Shown: positions 40,900 through 49,995 of the stretch, one piece after another
Numbering within the stretch: position 1 is the first letter of the stretch
How the letters are laid out: the number at the start of each line of letters is the position of its first letter
NCBI GenBank assembly: GCA_001897355.1
Contig: MKST01000007.1
Span: 60,183 to 124,182 of the forward strand
Reading direction: 5' to 3'
Length of the DNA stretch: 64,000 nucleotides
Source: Solirubrobacterales bacterium 67-14
GTDB taxonomy: Bacteria; Actinomycetota; Thermoleophilia; Solirubrobacterales; 70-9
Notes under the pieces: generated by a model
The model's input: the letters and a program-made list of their open reading frames with translations, nothing else
Database searches by the model: none
Told to the model about the DNA's origin: nothing
Translations under genes and position numbers: made by a program

Positions 40900-42173
40900 T
40901 GGCTGGCCTGGCGGTCGGCGGCATTGAAGATCGCCGGGGCCGCCTCGATCATGCGGTCGATGTCGAGGCCGGGGATCCTCCCGCTCCAGCCGTCCGAGCT
41001 GACGTAGACGCAGATCGCTCCGCCGCCGGTCGAGAGTCCCAGCCCGGCGCCCCTCGCCTTCTGGGCCAGGTCGGCATCGATGCCGGGCGGGTCTTCGCTG
41101 GCCAGCAGTTCCTGGTCATCCAGCCAGAAGTTCATCCCGGCGGCGCCTGGACCCTTGATCGGCGAGACCAGAGCAACGTAGTAGCGCAGGCCGTCGATCT
41201 CGTTCTCGTATTCCATCCAGGCCAGGTTCACCTCGCGGCCGTCGGCCAGGCGGCCTTCGAAGACCTGGTCTGCCGCGGCCGGCAGCGGCAGCTCGAGATG
41301 GGCCATGTGGAAGGCCGAAGGGTCGACCGGGACGAACCCCCGCGGCTCGGTGAACTCCCTGACCGAATCGTCCTTGCCGGCCAGGGCGCGGGAGACGAAC
41401 CCGAGCAGGCCGCGCTTCTTCTTGCCGGTCCAGTCGGCGTTGGCGTCGCCGCTCCGGGCGGCGGGCACATGGCCCAGGCCGACCTGTTCGAGCACCTCGT
41501 CCCGCAGCCTGCCGGCGACCTTGCCGCCGCTCTCGGCCAGCAGGTCGAGGTGGTCCGAGTCGACCTGGCCGTCGGCCCGGTACTGCCCGCGCCACTGCGG
41601 CGCCTCGCAGCCGAAGCTGCCCGAGGAGAGCCGGAAGGCGAAGTCGGGCGGGGTCGAGGAGGCCAGCCAGTCGATCAAGGTCGGGGTGAAGAGCCGATAG
41701 AGCCACTGCTGGTCCTGCCCCTTCGCCACCTCGATCAGGTAGCGCCGCTCGAGTTCGAGCGATTCGAAGGTCTGTTCCTGGCGGGCGCGGCCGTCGCCGG
41801 TCCACTGGAAGAGGCCCGCGCCGAACTCGTCCGGGCGCAGGCTCAGCATCGGGACCAGCCCGACCGTCTGGGGCAGCCGGGTGACCATCACCGTGTGGTG
41901 GCCGGCGACATCCACGCCGATCATCTCGCCGAAGATCGCCTGGTGGCGAAGCCGAGCCACCGCCCCGCCCGGCATCTCGCCGACCAGCGACCAGACCGCG
42001 TGCTTGACCGGGCCGATCTGCTCTTCGGGTGGCTGGGCGCCCGGAAAAGCGGGGTCGGTTCGGAGCGTCAGGCCACGCTCGTCGGCGTACGCCTGGAGAT
42101 CCCGCTCACATTGCCTGAGCTGCTCCAACGCCACTTCGTCGCCCAGCATTCCGCCCCCAGTCTGGATCGTCAA
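40890..42173 (-). CDS. Uncharacterised protein
   Basis: 427 aa, soluble, no signal peptide or membrane helix. I do not recognise the family. It contains an alpha/beta N-terminal half (VALEQLRQCERDLQAYADERG), a Gly/Ser-rich middle and a segment that speaks of a folded domain near the end (LRYYVALVSPIKGPG, ICVYVSSDGWSG). The TTG start at 42173 lies 12 nt after TAGATT; an ATG at residue 9 is the alternative. It is a single gene between the LLM enzyme and the surface protein. Confidence 0.65.
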   Translation of the reverse strand: MTIQTGGGMLGDEVALEQLRQCERDLQAYADERGLTLRTDPAFPGAQPPEEQIGPVKHAVWSLVGEMPGGAVARLRHQAIFGEMIGVDVAGHHTVMVTRLPQTVGLVPMLSLRPDEFGAGLFQWTGDGRARQEQTFESLELERRYLIEVAKGQDQQWLYRLFTPTLIDWLASSTPPDFAFRLSSGSFGCEAPQWRGQYRADGQVDSDHLDLLAESGGKVAGRLRDEVLEQVGLGHVPAARSGDANADWTGKKKRGLLGFVSRALAGKDDSVREFTEPRGFVPVDPSAFHMAHLELPLPAAADQVFEGRLADGREVNLAWMEYENEIDGLRYYVALVSPIKGPGAAGMNFWLDDQELLASEDPPGIDADLAQKARGAGLGLSTGGGAICVYVSSDGWSGRIPGLDIDRMIEAAPAIFNAADRQASQRD

Positions 42174-42195
42174 CGTGCTCGCGCCAATCTACACC

Positions 42196-44139
42196 TCACT
42201 GCCTGAGGCGATCCCTGCCGGGCCCGCCGATCAGCCGATCCCGCCCGGGCCCGCCCGTGAGCCGGTCGCGTCCGGGGCCGCCGCGCAGCACGTCGCGTCC
42301 CGGCCCTCCGGCCAGGCGGTCGGCTCCCGCCCGTCCCTCCAGCCGGTCTCGACCGCGGCCTCCGGCCAGGCGGTCGGCCCCGGGCCCGCCGATCAGCCGG
42401 TCGTTGCCCTTGCCGCCGATCAACCGATCGCGACCCTTGCCGCCGCAGACGAGGTCGTTGCCGCCGAGGCCGCGGATCACGTCGTTGCCCCCCAGGCCGG
42501 CGATCACGTCCCGCCGGGCAGTGCCCCGCAGGTGGTCGTTCTTGGCCGTGCCGACCAGAGTGACCTTCCGGCCGGCGCACTTCAGGCCGTTCGGGCCGGG
42601 GTCCGGGTCCGGGTCTGGATCGGGGTCCGGGTCCGGGTCTGGATCTGGGTCAGGACCCGGCGGGTCGGGTTGGAGTTCGAAAGCACCGGCATCGCAGGCC
42701 GCGCCCGAAGGCCGCAGCCACGGCTCCCCGCGCTGGTCGGTCTCGCCGGCCGCTCCGCATTCGCTGGTCGGCACGGCATCGATCGCGGCGCTGGTCGGCT
42801 CGATCGCGATCGTCCGGGTCGGACCGCCGTGCTGCTGCAGGGCCTTCGGCGTCAGCACCAGGTTCATGGACGAGTTCAAGATGTCGTTCGCCCCGAACTG
42901 ACATTCGGGGTCGGCGCCGCTGGAGACGTTGCGGCCACCCGAGATGTAGCCGCTGCCGCCGCAGGAGTCGACCAGGAAGCCGCCCCCGATCAGGCTGGCG
43001 GTCAGCTTCGTACTGCCGCCGACGTTGCCGTCGGTCGTGATCTGGCCGCCGAGGCCTCCTGCCTCGTTTCCGACCAAGGTCGAGAAGGCCAGCTCGACGC
43101 TGCCCTCGCGCATCAGGATGGCACCGCCACGCAGGCCCGCCGAGTTGTCGTAGAAGGTGGAGTTGACGATCTTCGACCCGAGACCCACCGTCCTCAGGTA
43201 GAAGCCGCCACCGTCGTCCACCGATCCGCCCGCGGCGTCGACCTTGTTGTCGGCGATCAGGCTGCGCTCGATCGAGAGCGGGGACTCGGACATGATCGCC
43301 CCGCCGTACGCCCAGTCGAGGTTGGCGCCGCTGGTGTTGATCGCCCGATTCTGGGTCAGCTCCGACCCGACGATCCTCACCTGCTCGACCCCGGACGAGA
43401 CCCGGATCGCACCACCGTATGCATCGTTCCCGGCCCCCGCCTCGGCGAGGTTGTCGCGCAGCAGGGAGTTGTAGATCCGCAGCTGCCCGGTGCCGTTGCT
43501 GGAGATCGCGCCGCCCAGCCGGGCCTGGTTGTCCTCGATCACCGCGCCACGGATGAAGGTGATGTTCGCGCCGCTGAGGTAGATCGCGCCTCCCTGGGCG
43601 CCGGCGTGCCCGCCGTAGATGCGCACGTCGTAGAAATCCGTCCTGCCTCCCCCGGACCTGAAGGCGGCGCCCCAGCTGTCCTGACCCGGTTCGGCCGAGA
43701 TGTTGCCGCCGGCGATGGTCAGGTCACGGGCGACGAAGCTCGACGAAAAAGAATGGATGGTCCGTCCGGTGACGGTGGTGCGAATCGCGGTCTGCCCTCG
43801 GCCCGAGCCGATGATCTGGACGGGGCCGCGCACGTCGAGGTCGCCACTCACATTCGCGTTCTCGTCACCGGAGGCGTCAGCGATGGTCAGCCGGTGATCA
43901 CCCGGGCCGAGGCGGATCTGATCGGTGGTGGGCATCGGCTCACCGGCCGGGCAGCCGCCGAAGGCGACATCTTTCGCGGCCGCCTCGACCGCCTCACGCA
44001 ACGAGCATCCGGCACCCGTGCCGTGCTCATCGGTGAGCGTGTCCACGTTTATCACCGTGGCCGACGCCGCCCCGGAACCAGCCAGGGCTCCTGCCGCCAC
44101 GAGCAGAGCAACCCCGGCTCCTCGAAATCCAATCCTCAT
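42196..44139 (-). CDS. Secreted CSLREA-domain beta-helix protein with RTX-type nonapeptide repeats
   Basis: 647 aa. A signal peptide (basic start, then GVALLVAAGALAGSGAASA) is followed by the CSLREA motif (GCSLREAVEAA). A long right-handed beta-helix comes next (repeated NS.F..N.A...GGAI patterns, about residues 60-430). A Pro-Asp repeat linker follows, then a C-terminal array of GGxGxDxLxG-type calcium-binding nonapeptides, many with Arg at variable positions. It is expected at or outside the cell surface, folding on calcium. No type I secretion genes are nearby, so Sec export is likely. Confidence 0.88.
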   Translation of the reverse strand: MRIGFRGAGVALLVAAGALAGSGAASATVINVDTLTDEHGTGAGCSLREAVEAAAKDVAFGGCPAGEPMPTTDQIRLGPGDHRLTIADASGDENANVSGDLDVRGPVQIIGSGRGQTAIRTTVTGRTIHSFSSSFVARDLTIAGGNISAEPGQDSWGAAFRSGGGRTDFYDVRIYGGHAGAQGGAIYLSGANITFIRGAVIEDNQARLGGAISSNGTGQLRIYNSLLRDNLAEAGAGNDAYGGAIRVSSGVEQVRIVGSELTQNRAINTSGANLDWAYGGAIMSESPLSIERSLIADNKVDAAGGSVDDGGGFYLRTVGLGSKIVNSTFYDNSAGLRGGAILMREGSVELAFSTLVGNEAGGLGGQITTDGNVGGSTKLTASLIGGGFLVDSCGGSGYISGGRNVSSGADPECQFGANDILNSSMNLVLTPKALQQHGGPTRTIAIEPTSAAIDAVPTSECGAAGETDQRGEPWLRPSGAACDAGAFELQPDPPGPDPDPDPDPDPDPDPDPDPGPNGLKCAGRKVTLVGTAKNDHLRGTARRDVIAGLGGNDVIRGLGGNDLVCGGKGRDRLIGGKGNDRLIGGPGADRLAGGRGRDRLEGRAGADRLAGGPGRDVLRGGPGRDRLTGGPGRDRLIGGPGRDRLRQ

Positions 44140-44264
44140 TGCCCGCCTCCTTCACTTCAGACCTGTCGGGAGCATGCTCTCGCGGCGGACTCCCGCCGGG
44201 AAACCGGATCAGTCTCAATCCAGTCTCACTCGACGGCCGTGAACGAGGCCGTTAGCCTCGTCCC

Positions 44265-46196
44265 ATGTCGACTCTGGCTGACCATCTGAGCACAATCGGC
44301 ACCCGGCGCTTCGTCGGCCGCGAGCGGGAGTTGGATCGGCTCGGCGAACTCCTGCAAGCGGATTCACCGGTACGGATCGGCTACGTGTACGGCCCCGGGG
44401 GGATCGGCAAGAGCACTCTGCTGACCGCTTTCGGCCGGCTGGCGGCGGATGCCGGGTTCCTCGTGAAGCGAGTCGACTGCCGAAGGCTCGACCCGGCACC
44501 GGGCACCCTCGAACGCGCGATCGGCGATCTCGGGCCGGCACCACCGACTCTGCTCTCGATCGATTCATTCGAACGCACCGGCCGGCTCGCCGCGCATCTG
44601 CGCGAGCGGGTCTTGCCATCACTCCCGGCGGAGACCCGGCTGCTGATCGCCGGTCGCGAGCCTCCCGAGGCCGGCTGGCGGCGAGACGGATGGGGTCCGG
44701 CGATCCGTGAGGTCAAGCTCGGCCCCCTGGGCGAGCCCGAGGCCCGGACCCTCCTCAGCCTGGAAGGAATCGACCAGCCAGACCTTGCCGAGCGTGTCCT
44801 CGACTGGTCTCGTGGCGAGCCGCTCGCGATCGCGCTCGCCGCCGAGGCGCTGCGCGGCGACCCCGACCTGGACCCGGACCGGCTCGATTCCGACCGAACG
44901 ATCGCGGAGGCGTTGGTGCGCCACATCGGGGACGGCGACGAAACCGACCGGGCACTGGTCCTCGCCGCCGTGGCGCGGTCGGTCGATTCCCGACTGCTGG
45001 AGGAGCTGCTCGGGATCGATGGCGGCGCCGCCTTCGATCGCCTCTCCGCGCTTTCGTTCAGTGAGCCGTACGGATCCCGGGTCACCCTTCACGAGCGGAT
45101 GCGGGCCGCGATCAAGGCGGTGGCGAAGGGCCAGGACCCGGCCGGCGAACGACTGACCCGGGCCCGGGTCGCCGAGCATCTGGAGCGGCGGATCCGCGCC
45201 GGCGAGCCCGAGCTGATCGCCGAGATGACCGCGTTGATCGAGGATCCGGCGGTCAAATGGGGCGTCGACGGCAGCGAGATCCACCGTGCCGACGCGGTCC
45301 GGCCCGGTGACTTGGAGCGCGCCGCCGAACTGGCCGGCGACCGCCGGACCGAACTCTGGCCCTGGGTGGAGCGGTTCTTCGAGGAGGCACCCGACCGCGT
45401 GGTCGTGGCCCGCGACGAGGCCGGCCGGATGGCCGGCTTCGCGATCGCGGTGACCCCGGACAACTGCCCGGCCTGGGCCGACCAGGATCCCTGGCTCGGC
45501 CCGTGGCTGGCCCATGCCGCGGCCAGCCCGGGCGGGCGCGAAGCCATCCTCTGGCGCGACACCTTCGTATTCGGCAGGAACGGAACGTCCGCTGGCTCTT
45601 CCGTGGTCGCTCTCCTCAACGCCGCGGCGACGGCTGCTTCCGGTCTGGTCAATCCCCGCTACTTCTACGGGCCGGTCGATCCGACCGATGAGTCAGCGGT
45701 CGCGCTCAGCCGCTCGATCGGGGCCGAACACCTGCCGGGACTGGACCTGACGCGCCCACTGGGCAGGATCGAGTGCCATCGTCTCGATCACGGGCCGGAT
45801 GGCATGCTGGCAACGGTCCGCTCGCTGATCGACCGTGACGCCGGGGTGATGCGCCCCGGCGGCCCCGACCGGTCCGAGGTAGAAACCGCGCTCAGGGACG
45901 CGCTCCGCCGTTTCCACAACCCCGCCGCCCTGGCCCAGAACCCGCTCGCCCGGGGCGAGCCGAGCCGGCGGGCAAACGGTTTGCGCCACGAGATCGAGGT
46001 TGCCCTGGAACGCATCTTCGGCGACTCCCGGCAGGAGATCTTGCTCCGGGAGACCATCCGTCGCGGATATCTGGACGCGGAGGGCGGCCATGACGCCGCC
46101 GCCCACAGCCTCCACCTGAGCCGCTCTACCTACTTCCGGCGGCTTCGGGAAGCGACCGACCGACTGATCGATTATTTCGTCGATTTACCGCGTTGA
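44265..46196 (+). CDS. STAND-type ATPase regulator with C-terminal helix-turn-helix
   Basis: 643 aa. FVGRERELDRLGELL precedes a Walker A loop (YGPGGIGKSTLL, about residues 42-53). A Walker B-like LLSIDSF and the AAA/NB-ARC-like LIAGREPPEAGW follow, with helical repeats after them. The C-terminus carries a helix-turn-helix (HDAAAHSLHLSRSTYFRRLREATDRL) of the kind found in Solirubrobacter-like regulators. It appears to be a signal-transduction ATPase that binds DNA; the ligand is unknown. TAGCCT ends 6 nt before the ATG. It ends 4 bases into the possible TTG start of the P-type ATPase gene. Confidence 0.82.
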   Translation: MSTLADHLSTIGTRRFVGRERELDRLGELLQADSPVRIGYVYGPGGIGKSTLLTAFGRLAADAGFLVKRVDCRRLDPAPGTLERAIGDLGPAPPTLLSIDSFERTGRLAAHLRERVLPSLPAETRLLIAGREPPEAGWRRDGWGPAIREVKLGPLGEPEARTLLSLEGIDQPDLAERVLDWSRGEPLAIALAAEALRGDPDLDPDRLDSDRTIAEALVRHIGDGDETDRALVLAAVARSVDSRLLEELLGIDGGAAFDRLSALSFSEPYGSRVTLHERMRAAIKAVAKGQDPAGERLTRARVAEHLERRIRAGEPELIAEMTALIEDPAVKWGVDGSEIHRADAVRPGDLERAAELAGDRRTELWPWVERFFEEAPDRVVVARDEAGRMAGFAIAVTPDNCPAWADQDPWLGPWLAHAAASPGGREAILWRDTFVFGRNGTSAGSSVVALLNAAATAASGLVNPRYFYGPVDPTDESAVALSRSIGAEHLPGLDLTRPLGRIECHRLDHGPDGMLATVRSLIDRDAGVMRPGGPDRSEVETALRDALRRFHNPAALAQNPLARGEPSRRANGLRHEIEVALERIFGDSRQEILLRETIRRGYLDAEGGHDAAAHSLHLSRSTYFRRLREATDRLIDYFVDLPR

Positions 46197-46231
46197 CCCG
46201 ATCCGGGTTCCCAACCAGTAACAATCACCCC

Positions 46232-48796
46232 GTGAGCGAAACCGTGACCCAGGTCCTGCCCACCGGCGATCCCGGCCCCGGGCTCTCCACGGCCGAGGCG
46301 GCCGAACGACTGCACGCGCTGGGCCCGGCCCAGCCCCACTCCTCGCGGTCGACCTCGAGCATCGTCGCCGGCAACGTCTTCACCCTGTTCAACCTGATCA
46401 TCGCGATCTTCTTCGTCCTGATCCTCTCGCTTGGCCTGATCGCCGATGCGGTCTTCGGGATGATCGCGATCGTCAACACCTGGATCGGCATCCGCCAGGA
46501 GCTGAGGGCGAAGGAGACCCTCGACCGGCTGGCGGTCCTGGTCGCGCCGCGGGCCGAGGTGATCCGGGACGGGGAGAACTTCGAGCTGCTGGCCGACGAG
46601 GTCGTCCCCGGCGACCTGATCCGGCTCACGCCCGGCGAGCAGGTCGTCGCCGACGGCCGGATGGCCAGTTCCCGCGGGCTGACCGTCGACGAGTCGATGC
46701 TGACCGGCGAATCCGACCCGATCAGCAAGGCGCCGGGGGACGAAATCCTTTCCGGCAGCTTCGTGATTTCCGGTTCCGGCCACTGCGAAGTGACCGCGGT
46801 GCGGGACGAAAGCTACGCCGGCAAGATCGCCGGCCAGGCCAAGGCCTTCCGCCACCCGCCCTCGCCGCTCCAGGAAGAGGTCAACCAGGTGATCCTCGTC
46901 TGCACCTGGATCCTGCTGCCCCTGGCCGCGCTGCTGATCGGCTCGCTGATCGTGCGGAACGTCGACCTCGTCGATGCCGCCCAGACCGCGACCGCCGGCC
47001 TGATCACCCTGATCCCCGAGGGACTGGTCCTGCTGATGAGCGTCACCTTCGCGGTGGCCGCGGTGAAGATGGCGCGGCGGGCGACCCTGGTCCAGCAGAT
47101 GAGCGCGACCGAGTCGCTGGCTTCGGTCGACACGATCTGCGTCGACAAGACCGGCACCCTGACCGACGGTGAGCTGACCGTGGTCGAGGTGGTCCCGGCC
47201 CGGGTCACCGATTCGAGGCTGGCCGCCCGGGAGCTGGGCCGGTACGCGGCCAGTGCCGGCGACCGCAACCTGACCCTGGAGGCGATCGCCGCGGAGTTCC
47301 CGGCCGAGGCCGAGCCGGTGGTCGGCGAGGTGGCCTTCTCCTCCGAGTGGAAATGGAGCGCGCTGACCTTCGACGAAGGCGGCGCCCGCTACAGCCTCGT
47401 GCTCGGCGCCCCCGACCTGATGATCGCCTCCGGCGCCCTCACGCTCGGTGAGGACCTGGCGCGGAAGCTCGAGGAGGAGACCTCGGCCGGCCGCCGGGTC
47501 GTGGCGCTCTGCCGGACCGCCGCCCCGCTGCCGGCCAGCGGCGACGACGGGCATCCGACCGGCCTGGAGCCGGTCGCACTGGTCGTCCTGCGCGAGAACC
47601 TGCGGCCCGGGGTCGAAGAGACCCTGGAGCTGATGCGCAGCGAGGATGTGGCCCTCAAGCTGATCTCCGGCGATGCCCGGGCCACGGTCACCGCGGTCGC
47701 CGCCGCGGTCGGCATCCCGACCGACGCCGGGGTGGTCGAGGGTCCGGACCTGCCGGAGGACGAGGAAGCCCTGGCTGAAGTCGCTGCCGCCAACACGATC
47801 TTCTGCCGGATCCGGCCGGATCAGAAGAGGCGGCTGGTCGCCGCCCTGGCCGAGGCCGGCGCCTACACGGCGATGATCGGCGACGGGGTCAACGACGTGC
47901 CCGCGCTGAAGAGCGCCCGGATGGCCGTCGCGATGGGCTCGGGCAGCCAGGTGAGCAAGTCGGTCGCCGACGTGGTCCTGCTCGAGGACCAGTTCAGCCG
48001 GCTGCCGGAGGCGATCGCCGAGGGCCGCCGGATCGCCCGCAACATCCATCGGCTCGGCCGCCTCTACCTGACCAAGACCGTCTACGCGGCGGCCTTGATC
48101 GTGCTGGTCTCGGTGCCCGGGTTCACCTTCCCCTTCCTGCCGCGCCACCTGACCCTGGCCGCCTTCCTGACCATCGGCATCCCCTCCTTCGTGCTCGCGC
48201 TCGCCCCTTCGGACGGGCCGCTCTACCGCGGCCGGCTGCTCAAGGCGCTCGGCGCGTTCGCGGTCCCGGCCGGAATCGCCACCGCCCTCGCCTCGATCCT
48301 TTCCTTCTTCCTGGTCGACGTCGCCTTCGGCGGCAGCCTGCAGGAGGGAAGGACCGCGGCGACCACGACCTTGATCATCCTCGGCCTCTGCTTCGTGTTG
48401 CTGCTGGAGCGGGGCCCCGGCCGGGAGCACATCGCGATCCAGAGCTACATGCTGGCCATGGTGGCCGGCCTCGGCGCGCTCTTCGCCGGCATCCTCGCCG
48501 TGCCCCAGCTACGTGACTTCTTCGACATGTCGATGCTCGGTGCGCCGCAGTGGTTCGTGGCGATGCTCGCCGCGGCGCTCGGACTGGTCGCGGCCAGCCT
48601 GATGTGGCGGCTGCCCCAGATCCAGGCCTGGGAGGTTCCCAACGAGGACGCCTTCCCACCACTGGAACGCCACCCCGAACCAGAGAACGAACGACCGAAC
48701 GCCGAATCCCCTCGCAAACCCGAGAGCCTGGAAGAAGCAGCCACCGAGATCATCCCGGCCGAAGCCGACTTCCTGGACGAAGACCCGAACCGTTAG
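46232..48796 (+). CDS. P-type cation-transporting ATPase (CtpE-like)
   Basis: 854 aa from the GTG at 46232; a TTG at 46193, overlapping the previous stop, would add 13 residues. Motifs in order are the actuator TGES (VDESMLTGESDP), the phosphorylation site DKTGTLTDGE (Asp305), and the hinge GDGVNDVPALKSARMAVAMGSG, with about ten membrane helices. No heavy-metal-binding domain or CPx motif is present, so copper or zinc export is unlikely. The compact form resembles mycobacterial CtpE, linked to calcium uptake; that assignment is by resemblance. The C-terminal tail is acidic and disordered. Confidence 0.9.
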   Translation: MSETVTQVLPTGDPGPGLSTAEAAERLHALGPAQPHSSRSTSSIVAGNVFTLFNLIIAIFFVLILSLGLIADAVFGMIAIVNTWIGIRQELRAKETLDRLAVLVAPRAEVIRDGENFELLADEVVPGDLIRLTPGEQVVADGRMASSRGLTVDESMLTGESDPISKAPGDEILSGSFVISGSGHCEVTAVRDESYAGKIAGQAKAFRHPPSPLQEEVNQVILVCTWILLPLAALLIGSLIVRNVDLVDAAQTATAGLITLIPEGLVLLMSVTFAVAAVKMARRATLVQQMSATESLASVDTICVDKTGTLTDGELTVVEVVPARVTDSRLAARELGRYAASAGDRNLTLEAIAAEFPAEAEPVVGEVAFSSEWKWSALTFDEGGARYSLVLGAPDLMIASGALTLGEDLARKLEEETSAGRRVVALCRTAAPLPASGDDGHPTGLEPVALVVLRENLRPGVEETLELMRSEDVALKLISGDARATVTAVAAAVGIPTDAGVVEGPDLPEDEEALAEVAAANTIFCRIRPDQKRRLVAALAEAGAYTAMIGDGVNDVPALKSARMAVAMGSGSQVSKSVADVVLLEDQFSRLPEAIAEGRRIARNIHRLGRLYLTKTVYAAALIVLVSVPGFTFPFLPRHLTLAAFLTIGIPSFVLALAPSDGPLYRGRLLKALGAFAVPAGIATALASILSFFLVDVAFGGSLQEGRTAATTTLIILGLCFVLLLERGPGREHIAIQSYMLAMVAGLGALFAGILAVPQLRDFFDMSMLGAPQWFVAMLAAALGLVAASLMWRLPQIQAWEVPNEDAFPPLERHPEPENERPNAESPRKPESLEEAATEIIPAEADFLDEDPNR

Positions 48797-48799
48797 CGG

Positions 48800-49312
48800 C
48801 TACTCGGAATCGCAGGAACCGTCAGCGTTGAGGGATTCATAGATGCCTTGTGAGACGGCCTCGAGGGTCCGGGCGACCGTCTCGGCGTCGCCTTCGTCGA
48901 CCAGGTCGACGAAGCTCTCCTTGAAGACGCGTTCGCGGACCGGCAGCATCTTGGCGAGGGTCTCCCGGCCCTGGTCGGTGATCACCAGGAAGGTGCCGCG
49001 ACGATCTGACGGGCAGTAGGTGCGCTCGAGCAGCCCGGCCTTCTCGATCCGGTCGACCAGACGGGTCAGCCCGCTCTTGGTCACGTTGACCTTGCAGAGC
49101 AGGTCGCGGGGGCGGCTCGGCTCGGGAGCCTGATCGAGGGCGAGCAGCACCCCGAAGAACCCGAGATCCGGCAGCCCCGTCTCGGCCAGTTCCTTTTCGA
49201 ACCGCTCCGAGATCAGCAGATAGGCGCTGCGCATCGCCTGGAAAGCGGCTTCGTGTGTCGTCCCTTCGTAGGGATTCGGGAGGGGTCCGGATGTGGCCAA
49301 GGCCTGTGCCAT
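48800..49312 (-). CDS. MarR-family transcriptional regulator
   Basis: 170 aa. The winged helix is at about residues 55-120 (PRDLLCKVNVTKSGLTRLVDRIEKAGL, then the wing CPSDRRGTFLVITDQG). The ATG at 49312 gives the most natural start; a TTG 10 codons upstream lies in the operator. It diverges from yceI and the FMN reductase and almost certainly represses both itself and them through the two operators at 49334 and 49375. A TACAAT box on the minus strand lies close to the ATG. Cysteines near the N-terminal DNA-binding region could make it redox-responsive. Confidence 0.92.
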   Translation of the reverse strand: MAQALATSGPLPNPYEGTTHEAAFQAMRSAYLLISERFEKELAETGLPDLGFFGVLLALDQAPEPSRPRDLLCKVNVTKSGLTRLVDRIEKAGLLERTYCPSDRRGTFLVITDQGRETLAKMLPVRERVFKESFVDLVDEGDAETVARTLEAVSQGIYESLNADGSCDSE

Positions 49313-49333
49313 AGAGCACATTGTAGCGCAGGT

Positions 49334-49349
49334 AGTTGACAACGCAACT
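49334..49349. promoter_or_regulatory. MarR operator 1
   Basis: AGTTGACAACGCAACT, an inverted repeat with AGTTG/CAACT arms. It contains the TTGACA -35 box of yceI, so binding would block the promoter. A second copy lies 41 bp downstream, close to four helical turns. Confidence 0.7.
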
Positions 49350-49363
49350 ATTTTTGGTATGGT
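49336..49363 (+). promoter_or_regulatory. yceI promoter
   Basis: TTGACA (49336-49341), a 16-nt spacer, TATGGT (49358-49363). It predicts a start near 49370, followed by a leader of about 66 nt and a GAGGAAA ribosome site before the ATG at 49436. Confidence 0.7.
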
Positions 49364-49374
49364 GTTCGCCAGAC

Positions 49375-49390
49375 AGTTGCTTACGCAACA
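49375..49390. promoter_or_regulatory. MarR operator 2
   Basis: AGTTGCTTACGCAACA; GTTGC-TTAC-GCAAC is a perfect inverted repeat. It shares AGTTG, ACGCAAC and the spacing with operator 1 and lies just downstream of the predicted yceI transcription start. Confidence 0.7.
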
Positions 49391-49435
49391 ATTTCTCAGT
49401 CAACTTCAAGCGATCACCGAGAACGAGGAAACAAA

Positions 49436-49993
49436 ATGAGCACCACCGAACAGGCAGTCAAGATCGAGACCGGCACCTACGCGGTCGACACCGTCCACAC
49501 CCAGGTCGGATTCGAGGTCAAGCACCTCGGCATCTCGACCTTCCGGGGCAGCTTCGGCGGCTTCGAAGGCAACATCACGGTCGGTGAGGAAGGCATCACC
49601 GGGATCGAAGGCTCGATCGACGTCGCCACCGTCAACGTGCCCGAGGAACAGCTGATCGGCCACCTCCTCAGCCCGGACTTCTTCGACGCCGAGAACCATC
49701 CCAAGGGCACCTTCGTATCGACCGGCGTGACCAAGGTCGACGGCGAAACCTATGAGGTCAAGGGCAACCTGACCCTGCGCGGCGTAACCAACGAGGTCAC
49801 GCTGACCGTCGAGGTCGAGGGTGCCGGGGTCGGCATGACCGGCGCCTCGGTCCTCAGCCTCAAGGCGAACGGCGAAGTCAACCGCAATGACTACGGCATC
49901 TCCTGGGGCGCCTCGCTGGACAACGGCGCCGCCGTGGTCGCCGAGAAGGTCCGGCTCGTCCTCACGGTCGAGGCCGTCAAGGCAGGCGAGTGA
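49436..49993 (+). CDS. yceI: YceI-family protein
   Basis: 185 aa, lipocalin-like beta-barrel. The family start is GTYAVDTVHTQVGFEVKHLGIS, followed by FRGSFGGFEG, LSPDFFDAENHPKGTFVST and ITLRGVTNEVTL-like strands. Members bind long-chain polyisoprenoids. There is no signal peptide, as is usual for the cytoplasmic actinobacterial type. It is the first gene of the MarR-controlled operon and overlaps or touches the FMN reductase. Confidence 0.95.
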   Translation: MSTTEQAVKIETGTYAVDTVHTQVGFEVKHLGISTFRGSFGGFEGNITVGEEGITGIEGSIDVATVNVPEEQLIGHLLSPDFFDAENHPKGTFVSTGVTKVDGETYEVKGNLTLRGVTNEVTLTVEVEGAGVGMTGASVLSLKANGEVNRNDYGISWGASLDNGAAVVAEKVRLVLTVEAVKAGE

Positions 49994-49995
49994 CG

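Noticed and set aside
42230..42660. Tandem repeats resembling a CRISPR or minisatellite
   Set aside because: They are codon-level repeats of the RTX nonapeptides and the Pro-Asp linker in the surface protein; there are no spacers of constant length and no cas genes.
46172..48430. Minus-strand open frame of 752 codons opposite the P-type ATPase gene
   Set aside because: Low-complexity Arg/Gly/Gln/Asp translation with no motif; the opposite strand has full P-type ATPase motifs.
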